This document shows, one piece after another, positions 27,253 to 38,278 of a stretch of 64,000 nucleotides of DNA (position 1 is its first letter; each line of letters starts with the position of its first letter). The notes beneath the pieces are model-generated. The model was not told the origin of the DNA and made no database searches. It saw only the letters and a program-made list of their open reading frames with translations. The position numbers and the translations under genes are program-made. The stretch covers positions 1 through 64,000 of the forward strand of contig NZ_JAQIOY010000006.1 in NCBI RefSeq assembly GCF_028023555.1. The letters run 5' to 3'. This stretch comes from Thalassococcus_A lentus (GTDB lineage: Bacteria > Pseudomonadota > Alphaproteobacteria > Rhodobacterales > Rhodobacteraceae).

Positions 27253-27716
27253 ATGCGCCGTTGCCCGTGTCCTACACCCCGGCTGCGGCCAGGGGTAACG
27301 CAGCCCCGGCGGGAGGAGCCCGGAAACGGGGTCGGGGCTGCATTCTTTCCATTTTGATGGCTTTGGTGGGCTCTGCCGCTCTGGCGGAGAAGATGGACGT
27401 GCCTTCCGGGCTGGATGTGCAGTTCCACGACATGATCCACAATGAGATGGGCGACGGGCTGACCTATCGGTTCCGATTTGTTGCGCCGGACATTGGAAAG
27501 CCGGGCCATGACTTCATGTCAGTCAATACAGATATGGAATTCCTGTGTACCGAATACGCCCTTCCGCGTGTTTCAAATATTGGCCCGCAACCATCGCGTA
27601 TCGTGGTGACGTTTATGCAGGAACCGGTGGAATTTGGCGTCGCAAACCCGGAAGTTGTCCAGTTTTTCGAGAGTTACAGCATCGAAAACGACCTCTGCAT
27701 CTGGGAGGTTTTCTGA
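27249..27716 (+). CDS. DUF6497-like exported protein
   Basis: A 155-residue protein with a basic N-terminus and a hydrophobic segment (CILSILMALVGSAALAE) that looks like a signal peptide ending at about residue 46. The mature part has VPSGLDVQFHDMIHNEM, GLTYRFRFVAPDI and two Cys (EFLCTEYALP and NDLCIWEVF) that could pair. It resembles the DUF6497 family; that is from memory. The start overlaps the previous stop by ATGA. A later ATG at 27357 would give a shorter leader. Confidence 0.68.
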   Translation: MNAPLPVSYTPAAARGNAAPAGGARKRGRGCILSILMALVGSAALAEKMDVPSGLDVQFHDMIHNEMGDGLTYRFRFVAPDIGKPGHDFMSVNTDMEFLCTEYALPRVSNIGPQPSRIVVTFMQEPVEFGVANPEVVQFFESYSIENDLCIWEVF

Positions 27717-27930
27717 TGATTCCACAATATCTTGCGCATCGACTCTCATGTGGACAACTATTTGAGGCTTTGGTGTCACAACCCTTGTCGGCTTTCCCGA
27801 TTTCGTATCTTTTTTCCCGCGTCTCGGCTATCTTGAGCGTCGATTGCACCCAAGCAATCTTTACCTCGAAAGCGGGACGGGCGGTGCCACGTGGCGCCGC
27901 AAGTTTCGTGGAACCTGACAGGAGTAAGAG

Positions 27931-28077
27931 ATGTCCAAGAGCATCAAGTTGCTTGCCATGCTGGGTCTTGTTGCAGGCGTTGCCGCTTGCGGTGGCAAGT
28001 CCTCGGAAGAAGAGTTCATCGTGGTCGACCCAGAGCCGATCAGCGTTGAGCCTGTCTACACAGGCAAGTATAAATAA
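27931..28077 (+). CDS. Small lipoprotein, 48 residues
   Basis: A short gene with a clear ribosome-binding site (CAGGAGTAAGAG before ATG). It encodes a signal peptide (SIKLLAMLGLVAGVAAC) with lipobox VAAC and Cys at about 20, then an acidic tail (GKSSEEEFIVVDPEPISVEP) ending in YTGKYK. It has its own strong terminator immediately after the stop. The mature peptide is about 29 residues anchored by lipid. The family resembles small roseobacter lipoproteins in pcc clusters; function unknown. Confidence 0.82.
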   Translation: MSKSIKLLAMLGLVAGVAACGGKSSEEEFIVVDPEPISVEPVYTGKYK

Positions 28078-28086
28078 GATCACTGC

Positions 28087-28116
28087 GGGACGGGCTTTTT
28101 CGTCCGTCCCGTTTTT
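28087..28116 (+). terminator. Intrinsic terminator after small lipoprotein
   Basis: Stem GGGACGG / CCGTCCC with a loop of about ten bases, followed by five T. It comes right after the 48-residue lipoprotein gene. Confidence 0.88.
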
Positions 28117-28155
28117 CGCCCCTCTCTCGCGGGCCCTTTTTGATGGGGGCCGGGC

Positions 28156-28515
28156 ATGCTGAAGCACCGCGGATTCCCCGGACGTCTTCCGGGAACAGAT
28201 TTTCAATTCACTTTGCGCCGCGCGAACCCCAAGGGGGCGACTCCGATTGTGGCCCGCGAACGGTATCGTGACCGTCGGCCACCGGACAAACGCGCAGATG
28301 CGGCGTTCATGGCTGCGCTGTGGCAGCACTTCGGAAACGAACCCTTCGAGCGGGGCAACCTCGATGCCGGACGCCTCAGCTGGCTTTTTGGCCGCGAAGT
28401 TCTGCCGGTCGATGATCCATTCGATCCAGAAGACTACGACGCGTTGCTGGTTATCGACGAAGATGCAGCGCGGCTGTCTTTTCCCGAAGCGTTTGAGCCG
28501 GGGGATTTGGCATGA
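28156..28515 (+). CDS. Hypothetical protein in pcc cluster, 119 residues
   Basis: A soluble protein with an Arg-rich N-terminal half (TLRRANPKGATPIVARERYRD) and an acidic C-terminal half (VDDPFDPEDYDALLVIDED). No signal peptide or membrane segment. It starts about 40 bases after a terminator and lies between two small lipoprotein genes in the pccB-pccA interval. I cannot name a family. The composition is coherent and codon use resembles that of neighbouring genes, so I regard it as real. Confidence 0.62.
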   Translation: MLKHRGFPGRLPGTDFQFTLRRANPKGATPIVARERYRDRRPPDKRADAAFMAALWQHFGNEPFERGNLDAGRLSWLFGREVLPVDDPFDPEDYDALLVIDEDAARLSFPEAFEPGDLA

Positions 28516-28849
28516 TCCCGCCGAGCACATCAGGCTTTGCGCAGACTGTTGCCGAAAATTCGCGCCTTGGTAGATCGATCTTTGCGAAAGGCCAATCTGG
28601 TGACAGGGTTGCTCTCACACGTGTGCAGGGCTTTTCCAAGCCGCTCAGATTTCACCGTGACCCTTCCCCTGTCGGGCGGCCCGGAATGTCCCCTTTCCGG
28701 CCGCCCGCTTTTTCGTTTTTTCAATCTAAGCCCATGAATCAGCGAGGTTTTGCTGGAAAAAGGCCAATGGAGAAACGATACTGGATATCTGTGTTCAAAT
28801 ACGGCGCAATGCCCCTGCGATCTCTTGATCCCAAGCAGGAGGGTAAAGC
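28516..28849. other. Gap between hypothetical and Gly-zipper lipoprotein genes
   Basis: These 334 bases contain a terminator at 28672-28720. An open frame starts at an ATGA overlap at 28512, but it runs through that terminator and over the next gene, so I do not accept it. The remaining part upstream of 28850 must hold the promoter of the next lipoprotein; I see no clear -35/-10 pair. Confidence 0.55.
28672..28720 (+). terminator. Intrinsic terminator in the pccB-pccA interval
   Basis: Long stem CGGGCGGC(C)CGGAA / TTCCGGCCGCCCG with one bulged C, loop of about ten bases, then CTTTTTCGTTTTT. It ends the transcript that includes the 119-residue gene. Confidence 0.8.
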
Positions 28850-29053
28850 ATGTACGTGTTCCGAACGAGTATCTCAATTTTCGCCCTGTGCGTGTGTTCG
28901 TCCTGTGGTGACACTCTGGGTGAACAAGCGTTGTTTGGCGCGGGCGCCGGAGGTGCGGCTGCGGTGGCAACCGACGGCGATCTCATCACGGGTGCGGCCA
29001 TCGGGGCTGCGGGCAACATCGCCTATTGCCGAAAGTATCCATCACGCTGCTAG
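28850..29053 (+). CDS. Small glycine-zipper lipoprotein
   Basis: A 67-residue protein with signal peptide FRTSISIFALCVCSSC (lipid-attachment Cys probably at about 19). A Gly/Ala zipper follows (FGAGAGGAAAVATDGD, then ITGAAIGAAGNIAYC), of the kind that inserts in membranes or forms oligomers. A strong ribosome-binding site, AGGAGGG, precedes the ATG, and a terminator follows. It lies just before pccA. The family resembles small YMGG/Gly-zipper lipoproteins; the specific role is unknown. Confidence 0.75.
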   Translation: MYVFRTSISIFALCVCSSCGDTLGEQALFGAGAGGAAAVATDGDLITGAAIGAAGNIAYCRKYPSRC

Positions 29054-29082
29054 CACCGCGCGCAGCGTCGTTCTTCGTATTC

Positions 29083-29118
29083 GGACCGCAGGGACATGGC
29101 GCCCTCGCGGTCCTTTTT
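29083..29118 (+). terminator. Intrinsic terminator before pccA
   Basis: Stem GGACCGC-AGGG / CCCTCGCGGTCC with one bulged base and an 8-base loop, then five T. It separates the Gly-zipper lipoprotein from pccA, so pccA must have its own promoter or receive read-through. Confidence 0.8.
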
Positions 29119-29176
29119 CATGTGCTCGTCCGGGACTGTCCGGCGGCTGCCAAAGTTTCACAAGAAAGGGACAGCA

Positions 29177-31195
29177 ATGTTCGACAAGATCCTGATCGCG
29201 AACCGTGGCGAAATCGCGTGCCGCGTAATCAAGACAGCCCGCAAGATGGGCATCAAGACCGTCGCGATCTATTCCGATGCCGACAAAAACGCGCTGCACG
29301 TCGAAATGGCGGACGAAGCGGTTCACATTGGCCCGCCGCCTGCAAACCAGTCCTACATCGTGATCGACAAGGTCATGGATGCGATCAAGAAATCGGGCGC
29401 TCAGGCTGTGCATCCCGGCTACGGCTTTCTTTCTGAAAACGCCAAGTTCGCAGAAGCGCTGGAAGCGGCTGGCGTTGCCTTTATCGGGCCGCCTAAGGGC
29501 GCGATCGAAGCCATGGGCGACAAGATCACGTCGAAAAAGATCGCTCAGGAAGCGGACGTCAGCACTGTGCCCGGCTACATGGGCTTGATCGAGGACGCTG
29601 ACGAAGCGGTCAAGATTTCCAATGAAATCGGGTACCCCGTGATGATCAAAGCCTCTGCCGGTGGCGGCGGCAAGGGGATGCGGATTGCTTGGAACGATGA
29701 AGAATGCCGGGAAGGCTTCCAGTCGTCCAAGAACGAGGCGGCAAACAGCTTTGGCGACGATCGTATCTTTATCGAAAAGTTTGTCACGCAGCCGCGCCAC
29801 ATCGAAATTCAGGTGCTGTGCGACGCCCACGGCAACGGCATCTACCTGAACGAACGAGAATGTTCGATCCAGCGCCGGAACCAAAAGGTTGTCGAAGAAG
29901 CCCCGTCGCCATTCCTCGACGAAGCGACCCGCAAGGCCATGGGCGAGCAGTCGGTCGCATTGGCCAAGGCCGTTGGCTATACCAGCGCGGGTACGGTTGA
30001 ATTCATCGTCGACGGGGACAAGAATTTCTACTTCCTCGAAATGAACACCCGCCTGCAGGTGGAACATCCGGTCACGGAACTGATCACCGGTGTCGATCTG
30101 GTCGAACAGATGATCCGCGTCGCCAACGGCGAGCCGCTGACCATCACGCAGGACGATGTCCAGATCAATGGCTGGGCGATTGAAAACCGCCTTTATGCCG
30201 AAGACCCCTATCGCAACTTCCTGCCTTCGATTGGGCGTCTGACCCGCTACCGTCCGCCCGCCGAAGGGGAACTGGGCGATGGCATCGTGCGAAACGACAC
30301 CGGCGTCTACGAAGGCGGCGAAATCAGCATGTATTACGATCCGATGATCGCCAAGCTGTGCACATGGGCTCCGACCCGAGAGGGCGCCATCGAAGTGATG
30401 CGCAACGCGCTCGACAGCTTTGAAGTCGAAGGCATCGGGCACAACCTGCCATTCGTCGCGGCGGTTATGGACCATCCCAAGTTTATCAGCGGTGACATGA
30501 CCACGGCCTTTATTGCCGAAGAATATCCTGATGGCTTTGAGGGTGTTTCCTTGGCACAGGACGAACTGCGCCGGGTTGCGGCAGCTGCAGCCGCAATGAA
30601 CCGGGTTGCGGAAATTCGCCGCGCGCGGATTTCGGGCCGTCTGGATAACCACGAACGCCGGGTTGGTGAAGATTGGGTCGTCACCCTCAAAGGCGGCGTG
30701 CCGGGCGAAGATGTTCCATGGCCGGTCAAGATCGAAGCCGATCAGGAGGGTTCAAACGTCAAGTTCGAAGACGGAAAAACGCTTCGGGTTGAAGGCAATT
30801 GGACGCCGGGCGATAGCCTTGCCCATATGATGGTCGATGGCGCGCCTTTGGTGCTGAAAGTCGACAAGGCCACACAGGGCTTCCGGCTTAGAACCCGAGG
30901 CGCAGACCTGCGTGCACACATTCGTACCCCGCGTCAGGCCGAGCTTGCGGCGCTCATGCCGGAAAAACTGCCCCCGGATACGTCCAAGATGCTTTTGTGC
31001 CCAATGCCGGGCCTGATCGTGAAGGTCGATGTCGCCGAGGGCGACGAGGTTCAGGAAGGTCAGGCGCTCTGCACGGTCGAAGCCATGAAGATGGAAAACA
31101 TCCTGCGGGCCGAACGCAAAGGCGTGGTGTCGAAGATCAACGCAGCAGCAGGTGACAGCCTTGCTGTGGACGATGTGATCATGGAGTTCGAATAA
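29177..31195 (+). CDS. pccA: Propionyl-CoA carboxylase alpha subunit (biotin carboxylase/BCCP)
   Basis: A 672-residue subunit carrying biotin carboxylase and the biotin carrier. Biotin carboxylase comes first: DKILIANRGEIACRVIKTA, VHPGYGFLSENA, ATP-grasp loop KASAGGGGKGMRI, and EMNTRLQVEHPVTE. A linker domain follows, and the biotinyl domain has the EAMKMEN motif with the target lysine at about residue 638. It is paired with pccB, 2.4 kb upstream. The start at 29177 follows AAAGGGA and agrees with the conserved N-terminus. Confidence 0.96.
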   Translation: MFDKILIANRGEIACRVIKTARKMGIKTVAIYSDADKNALHVEMADEAVHIGPPPANQSYIVIDKVMDAIKKSGAQAVHPGYGFLSENAKFAEALEAAGVAFIGPPKGAIEAMGDKITSKKIAQEADVSTVPGYMGLIEDADEAVKISNEIGYPVMIKASAGGGGKGMRIAWNDEECREGFQSSKNEAANSFGDDRIFIEKFVTQPRHIEIQVLCDAHGNGIYLNERECSIQRRNQKVVEEAPSPFLDEATRKAMGEQSVALAKAVGYTSAGTVEFIVDGDKNFYFLEMNTRLQVEHPVTELITGVDLVEQMIRVANGEPLTITQDDVQINGWAIENRLYAEDPYRNFLPSIGRLTRYRPPAEGELGDGIVRNDTGVYEGGEISMYYDPMIAKLCTWAPTREGAIEVMRNALDSFEVEGIGHNLPFVAAVMDHPKFISGDMTTAFIAEEYPDGFEGVSLAQDELRRVAAAAAAMNRVAEIRRARISGRLDNHERRVGEDWVVTLKGGVPGEDVPWPVKIEADQEGSNVKFEDGKTLRVEGNWTPGDSLAHMMVDGAPLVLKVDKATQGFRLRTRGADLRAHIRTPRQAELAALMPEKLPPDTSKMLLCPMPGLIVKVDVAEGDEVQEGQALCTVEAMKMENILRAERKGVVSKINAAAGDSLAVDDVIMEFE

Positions 31196-31298
31196 CCCAC
31201 TATGACGCAGGCGTTTGCAGATACGGCCAAGGCAACAAAGTTGAAAGACTTTGGCCGTTATGCTGCCCCGGTTCTTTTCACGGAACCGGGGAATACCT

Positions 31299-31814
31299 AT
31301 GCCTGCACGCTGGCTTTCCGCTTTGACAGCGGTGTGCCTTCTGGCGGCCTGCGAGCCGCTGGATACAGAAGAAGGGCTGCGCCACAGGGCGCAGGCCTGG
31401 CTATTCTTGGGGGAAACCCGGGCCTTTGCGGCCGGGCGCGACTGCGCTGTTGCGCGCGTGGATTTGATTTCTCCTGCGATGCGCGAAAGAGGCGGGCCGC
31501 TTCCGGTCTCTTCGGTGCGCGAAGCAATCCCGCATCTGCAAGCCGGAACGACGATTGCCTTTGTGGTGCCGGGCGCAACGCCCAATCAGGTGTCGGAACA
31601 ACTGATGTCAGCCCATCTGTTCGAGGGTCTGGGAATGTTGTCGACATTCGTGGGGCCGGGTCGTCGCTGCATGGACGATGTTTTCGCGGCACAGGCCTAC
31701 ACGGCGCTGATGGACACGCAAACACTGATGATTTTCGATCCGAAGAACTATGTGATGGTTCTGTTGTATCGTCCGATTCCAACCGCCTTTGTCATAAGAA
31801 CCAAGGGCGGCTGA
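31299..31814 (+). CDS. Lipoprotein of unknown function downstream of pccA
   Basis: A 171-residue lipoprotein with signal peptide ARWLSALTAVCLLAAC (lipobox LAAC). The mature domain has ETRAFAAGRDCAVARVDLIS and GRRCMDDVFAAQAYTALMDT, so two Cys could form a disulfide. I used the ATG at 31299, which directly begins the signal peptide; an upstream Met at 31251 would add 16 residues. A 9-base hairpin (31266-31291) lies just ahead of the start. Family unknown. Confidence 0.72.
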   Translation: MPARWLSALTAVCLLAACEPLDTEEGLRHRAQAWLFLGETRAFAAGRDCAVARVDLISPAMRERGGPLPVSSVREAIPHLQAGTTIAFVVPGATPNQVSEQLMSAHLFEGLGMLSTFVGPGRRCMDDVFAAQAYTALMDTQTLMIFDPKNYVMVLLYRPIPTAFVIRTKGG

Positions 31815-31818
31815 CTAC

Positions 31819-32337
31819 TCAGCGTGTTCCGCTGCGCCGATCCCGGATTTCCTGCTGGCGCAATGGCAACTTGTCGATCGAACGGGAAATTTCACGGACG
31901 TCCCAAGGCGCCGGTTTCCGCGCCACGATTGTTCCGTCCTTGGCCATGATGACCAGCATGAAGCCACGCGCCCTTAATTCGCGCCGCACGGAACTGCGCT
32001 GCGCCGGGTCGGTGTCGGTGAGAATGACCACATCGCGTTCCAAGAGCACATCCAGACGGGCATTCAGCAGCTCCATTTGTTCGATGAACCGAGGGTCCGC
32101 AGGGCTGTCCGCGAACACCACAATCGGGCGCCGGATCCAAAGCCAGTCAGCCAGATCGGTCTCTGCCGCCGGTAGGATGATGCCCGGTGAAGCATCGTCG
32201 GCTTCCGGCAGAGCCGCCGTCTCTTCAACAACGGCGACAACGGACTCGTCTGCAGGGGCTTCGACGGTTTGGGAAATGCCTGCGGAGGCAAGACTGCTCA
32301 GCATGGCCGCTCGCGCGATATGGTTAAAGACTTTCAT
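31819..32337 (-). CDS. DUF4174 domain exported protein
   Basis: A 172-residue protein with an N-terminal signal peptide (AARAAMLSS-like hydrophobic stretch) and an acidic linker. The DUF4174 core follows: RRPIVVFADSPADPRFIEQMELLN, then LLERDVVILTDTDPA and a C-terminal MLVIMAKDGTIVARKPAPWD. The fold resembles a thioredoxin-like domain that lacks a CxxC motif. It is encoded opposite to its pcc neighbours. Function is unknown. Confidence 0.78.
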   Translation of the reverse strand: MKVFNHIARAAMLSSLASAGISQTVEAPADESVVAVVEETAALPEADDASPGIILPAAETDLADWLWIRRPIVVFADSPADPRFIEQMELLNARLDVLLERDVVILTDTDPAQRSSVRRELRARGFMLVIMAKDGTIVARKPAPWDVREISRSIDKLPLRQQEIRDRRSGTR

Positions 32338-33386
32338 AAACCAAGATATAGGTAGGCGATCCGAGCCTGCACAGGCTTCTTGGTGCGCAGACCGCGAAAA
32401 TTTTAACATTAACAGGATCGACACGCTGCACCGCCCATGGTGCCGACGCGGTGCAAAACGCCCGCGGCTTTATGGGGCACAGCACGCAATGGACACGATT
32501 CTGCACGTCGGGACGCACCGCACCGGGACCACCAGCTTTCAACGCTACATGCGCCAGCACAAGGCCGCACTGGCAGGGCAGGCCGTTGGCTTCTGGGGGC
32601 CATGGCGTACGCGGGGCGGGTTGCTGAACGGTCTGCTGGAGCGTCCTCGCAAGAATAGCCAGTCTGCCCGGGCTGCGGGCCGTGTTCGGATGAACCTGAC
32701 CTGCGCAGAGCGGCGTGGAACGGCCGTGCTGATCGTAAGCGACGAAAATATGCTCGGCACTGCCCGCGCGAACCTGCGTGCAGGCAAGCTTTATCCGGAC
32801 GCGGGCGAACGCATGGCGCGGGCGCATGCGGGATTTGGCGCGCCACGTCGGATCGTGCTGCAAATTCGGTCGCTGGATCAATGGTGGGCTTCGGCCCTGT
32901 CGTTCCTTGTGGCCCGGGGGCTGCCCGTACCGGACGCAGACACTTTGCAGGCCATCGCGCATTCGCCGCGTAGCTGGCGTCAGGTCATCACGGATTTGTC
33001 CTGTGCCTGGCCCGGATCTGAAATCATGGTGACGCCGTTTGAACGTTTTGGCGCGCGTCCGGACAGGCTGTTTCATCGCATGACCGGCAGTCTTTCTGTT
33101 CCCTTTGCCAGCAGTACGGAATTCTGGGCCAACCGCAGCCCAGATCGTCTGGCCCTGCAAAAGATCCTGCATGACCGCGCTGACGATCCATCCATCATCC
33201 CACCGGGGCAGGGCCGCTGGATGCCCTTTTCCCAAGAACAGGCCAGCGCGCTGCGCGAGGCCTACGCCGACGATCTGTTCTGGCTAAGAGCCGGAGCAGA
33301 CGGTTTGGCATTCCTGACAGAAGAGACCGAGCCTGAAGGACCAGCAAACAAGCTGGCGACAGGTTTCGAAAAAAGAGGAAGACATC

Positions 33387-35525
<2,139 letters not shown>

Positions 35526-35562
35526 CCAATTGACTATGGCGCTGTGCTTATCCAGATAAAAA

Positions 35563-35596
35563 GCCCCGCCGAAGAAATTCGGCGGGGCCTCTTTTT
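35563..35596 (+). terminator. Intrinsic terminator after methylmalonyl-CoA mutase
   Basis: Perfect 11-base stem GCCCCGCCGAA / TTCGGCGGGGC with a GAAA tetraloop, then CTCTTTTT. It ends the mutase transcript just before the convergent tail-collar gene. Confidence 0.94.
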
Positions 35597-35610
35597 CGGT
35601 TGTGTCGCAA

Positions 35611-36240
35611 TCAGCTGCGGGAAGGATAGACGCCTTCCGTTGCTATGCAGTGGATCATCCCGATGTAGGGGTCACGAATGCTCACAGGTGCGTTGTTTCC
35701 GGTAATGCCGATGCTGTTGGACTCCATCTGCACTTCAGCTGTTCCGTTGCCGTAAATGTTCAGCGGTGTGCCATCAATTGAGACATCCGGCCATGCCAGA
35801 ATGTCGCCGTTCGGACGCTTTTGATCTGCGGCAGTGTTGGTTGCATTGAGTGAGTGGTTGTGCGCTGGCAATTGCGCGGTATTCAGCACGACGGATTCCA
35901 CGCCGCCCCGTTGACCCCAGACTACATTGCCCAAGCCCGGACCCGTGCCGAGGCCAAGAGCCGAGCGGCCGCGCATGTCAGGCAGGCCAAATGTCGTGCG
36001 GCCATCGCCGCCGAATGTCGTACCTAAAAGCGAGAACAGCGCAGTGTTCGAGTTGATTGCCAGCAGAGCGCCGCTCGCTTCAGCCCAGCCACGTGGGCAG
36101 AAGTTGAAGCCGAATGTGCGGACTTCACCAAGTATCGCGTCTTGGGCAGCGGCTTTGTCGACCGTTGCGGCATTGAAGCCCAGTGCCAGCAAAGCAACTG
36201 TTGCGGTTTTCGTGCAGATTTTTTTCAAGTTTCCGAACAT
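35611..36240 (-). CDS. Exported tail-collar (Mdp-type) domain protein
   Basis: A 209-residue protein with a signal peptide ending at about AAAQDA. The phage tail collar fold follows: LGEVRTFGFNFCPRGWAEAS, NTALFSLLGTTFGGDGRTTF and GLPDMRGRSALGLG are all diagnostic. Such domains occur in phage fibres and in bacterial microcystin-dependent proteins. There is no phage gene nearby, and the single copy has its own RBS (AAGGGAC). The signal peptide shows it is an exported bacterial protein, maybe a surface adhesin component; that is inference. Confidence 0.85.
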   Translation of the reverse strand: MFGNLKKICTKTATVALLALGFNAATVDKAAAQDAILGEVRTFGFNFCPRGWAEASGALLAINSNTALFSLLGTTFGGDGRTTFGLPDMRGRSALGLGTGPGLGNVVWGQRGGVESVVLNTAQLPAHNHSLNATNTAADQKRPNGDILAWPDVSIDGTPLNIYGNGTAEVQMESNSIGITGNNAPVSIRDPYIGMIHCIATEGVYPSRS

Positions 36241-36460
36241 GAATGTGTCCCTTCGTTCAATCATTGGTAGCGAAACGCGCCAAAACATAACCTTACGTAA
36301 CCACAATACAGGTAAATCTAATTCTTGGTAGAAATTTCTATAGTTCGGACAATTTTAAAGTGTTTGTTAACCTTTTGAAGGGCGATGGGCCTCGAATCAT
36401 CTATGGGCAAGTCGGTGCTGCGGCGGTAGGTTGTCCGTGAATATTCAAAGGCGGAAATCA

Positions 36461-37075
36461 ATGCTGGAACTTGATCACATTGCAGTTCTCGGAACCACTC
36501 TGGAAGAGGCTGCGGAACATGTAGAGCATTGTTTAAAAGAGGATTTGGGCGGTGGTGGACGGCATGCGCATTTTGCCACCCATAACCGTCTGATGGGGCT
36601 GGAAGACGGCTTGTACCTCGAAGCGATCGCCAGCGACCCAAGTGTTCCGTCCCCACCGTTTCCGCGTTGGTTTGGCTTGGATACTTTTGTTGGCCCCGCA
36701 CGGCTGAATAAATGGATTGTGCGTACGCATGACATGGACAGTGCACTTCAGATGTTCCCGCAGGCCGGATCTCCTGTGGAATTGGAGCGGGACGGCCTGC
36801 GGTGGACTATGGCTGTTCCGGCTGATGGACAACTGCCGTTTGACGGGCTTTTTCCGGCAATCATCCAGTGGCACAGCGATGTCCCGCCGGGTCAATCACT
36901 GGTTGGCTCCGGCGTGGGGTTGAAGTCTCTGCATATCCGGCATCCTCGCGCGGATGAGCTGGCGGGCCTTCTGGGGCCAGCGTTGGAGACTTCGATCGTG
37001 CGATTTGAACAGGCCAAGACGCCTGAGCTGAGAGCCTGCATGCAAATCGATGGCAAAGAGGTGTGGTTGTCATGA
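36461..37075 (+). CDS. VOC/glyoxalase-like family protein
   Basis: A 204-residue protein resembling the glyoxalase-like domain group. Its N-terminus (ELDHIAVLGTTLEEAAEHVE) carries the usual His near the start, followed by HFATHNRLMGLEDGLYLEAIA. The C-terminal half has IQWHSDVPP and KSLHIRHPRADEL, possible metal ligands. I used the ATG at 36461. Its last codon overlaps the start of the acetyltransferase by ATGA, so they are translationally coupled. The 220 bases upstream are AT-rich. Confidence 0.82.
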   Translation: MLELDHIAVLGTTLEEAAEHVEHCLKEDLGGGGRHAHFATHNRLMGLEDGLYLEAIASDPSVPSPPFPRWFGLDTFVGPARLNKWIVRTHDMDSALQMFPQAGSPVELERDGLRWTMAVPADGQLPFDGLFPAIIQWHSDVPPGQSLVGSGVGLKSLHIRHPRADELAGLLGPALETSIVRFEQAKTPELRACMQIDGKEVWLS

Positions 37076-37563
37076 TCATACGTCCGGCAATCCCTTCGGA
37101 TGCACCGGGCATCGCGGCCATTTGGAATGACGTTATTCTAAACACGTCGGTGACCTTCACCACCGAAACCAAAACGACCGAAGGCCTCATTGAGGATATT
37201 GAAAGCCGTGGGCATGGTTTTCAGGTCGCCGAAGATCAAGGTCAGCTGATCGGTTTTGCCACTTATTCCGCCTTTCGCGGTGGTCCGGGCTATGCCCATA
37301 CCAAGGAACATTCCATCCAGTTGGCGCCCGAAGCGCGCGGTCAGGGCGCGGGCAGGGCGCTCATGTCGGCTTTGGAACACGCCGCGCGGCAAGAGGGCGT
37401 GCATTCGCTTTGGGCGGGGGTCAGTGGTGAAAACCCCGATGGGGTCGCCTTTCACAGCGCGATCGGTTTCGAGCAGGTCGCACGTTTGCCCCAGGTCGGG
37501 TTCAAATTTGGCCGTTGGATGGATCTTGTGCTGATGCAGAAATTTTTGGATTTGTCGCGCTGA
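37072..37563 (+). CDS. GNAT acetyltransferase, phosphinothricin-acetyltransferase-like
   Basis: A 163-residue acetyltransferase. The N-terminus (IIRPAIPSDAPGIAAIWNDVI) and TSVTFTTETKT loop match the Pat/Bar-type group. The acetyl-CoA loop is APEARGQGAGRALM, and the C-terminus has HSAIGFEQVARLPQVGFKFGRW. The start overlaps the preceding gene by ATGA. The likely substrate is an amino acid or amine. Confidence 0.87.
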   Translation: MIIRPAIPSDAPGIAAIWNDVILNTSVTFTTETKTTEGLIEDIESRGHGFQVAEDQGQLIGFATYSAFRGGPGYAHTKEHSIQLAPEARGQGAGRALMSALEHAARQEGVHSLWAGVSGENPDGVAFHSAIGFEQVARLPQVGFKFGRWMDLVLMQKFLDLSR

Positions 37564-37594
37564 CACCGGGTCGGCGCTGACGTAAAGTGATTGC

Positions 37595-38278
37595 ATGTCA
37601 ATTTGGTCCCGCATTTCCGAAGCTATCTCTGCCCTGACCAAGGGTGAGGGCCTGTCCGCTATTTTTGATGCATTCCGCAGCCCGCCTGAGCGCAGCATTG
37701 CTTTTACGATCGCGGTCATCGCCTTGTCCGCCAAGATGGCAAAGGCGGATGGGCTGGTAACGCGCGATGAAGTCACGGCCTTTCGCGAGGTCTTTCACAT
37801 TGCACCGGAGGAAGAACGAAACGCGGCGCGACTGTTCAACCTTGCCCGCAAAGACGTGGCCGGTTTCGAAGAATACGCCCACCGCATCGGCGCAATGTTT
37901 GACGGCGAAGACAGCACCCTGTGTGATCTGATGGAAGGCTTGTTCCATATCGCGATGGCCGATGGCACCTACCACCCGGCAGAAGATGCATTTTTGCAAA
38001 GGGTGGCCGAGATTTTCGGCATGGATGACGTGCGTTTTGCAGGGCTGCGCGCACGTTTTGTACCGGATGCCGCACCCGATCCCTTTACGGTTCTGGGCGT
38101 CACGCCTGATACGCCTATGGATGAAATCCGCGATCATTGGCGGCAATTGGTGCGTGAATGCCATCCAGACCGAATGATTGCGCGCGGGGTTCCTGCCGAA
38201 GCGGTGAAGCTGTCCGAACGCCGGATGCAGGACATCAACCGCGCATGGGAAGACATTCAAGCGCGCGAAACCGCATGA
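37595..38278 (+). CDS. TerB/DnaJ-domain protein (DjlA-like)
   Basis: A 227-residue protein with an N-terminal TerB-like helical domain (KMAKADGLVTRDEVTAF and MEGLFHIAMADGTYHPAEDAFL, each with acidic loops). A C-terminal J domain from about 160 carries the HPD motif in ECHPDRM, which stimulates Hsp70 ATPase. Family members such as DjlA are co-chaperones. No transmembrane segment is evident, unlike classical DjlA. It overlaps the next gene by ATGA. Confidence 0.88.
   Translation: MSIWSRISEAISALTKGEGLSAIFDAFRSPPERSIAFTIAVIALSAKMAKADGLVTRDEVTAFREVFHIAPEEERNAARLFNLARKDVAGFEEYAHRIGAMFDGEDSTLCDLMEGLFHIAMADGTYHPAEDAFLQRVAEIFGMDDVRFAGLRARFVPDAAPDPFTVLGVTPDTPMDEIRDHWRQLVRECHPDRMIARGVPAEAVKLSERRMQDINRAWEDIQARETA

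Noticed and set aside
28512..29195. 228-codon open frame starting at an ATGA overlap after the 119-residue gene
   Set aside because: It runs through a strong terminator at 28672-28720 and over the Gly-zipper lipoprotein, which has a better RBS and signal peptide.
29042..30652. 536-codon open frame on the minus strand
   Set aside because: It is antisense to pccA, which has all biotin carboxylase motifs. High GC creates long shadow frames.
31202..32488. Upstream part of the long frame that contains the sulfotransferase-like gene
   Set aside because: It covers the lipoprotein and DUF4174 genes in the wrong frame. The ATG at 32489 begins the family sequence.
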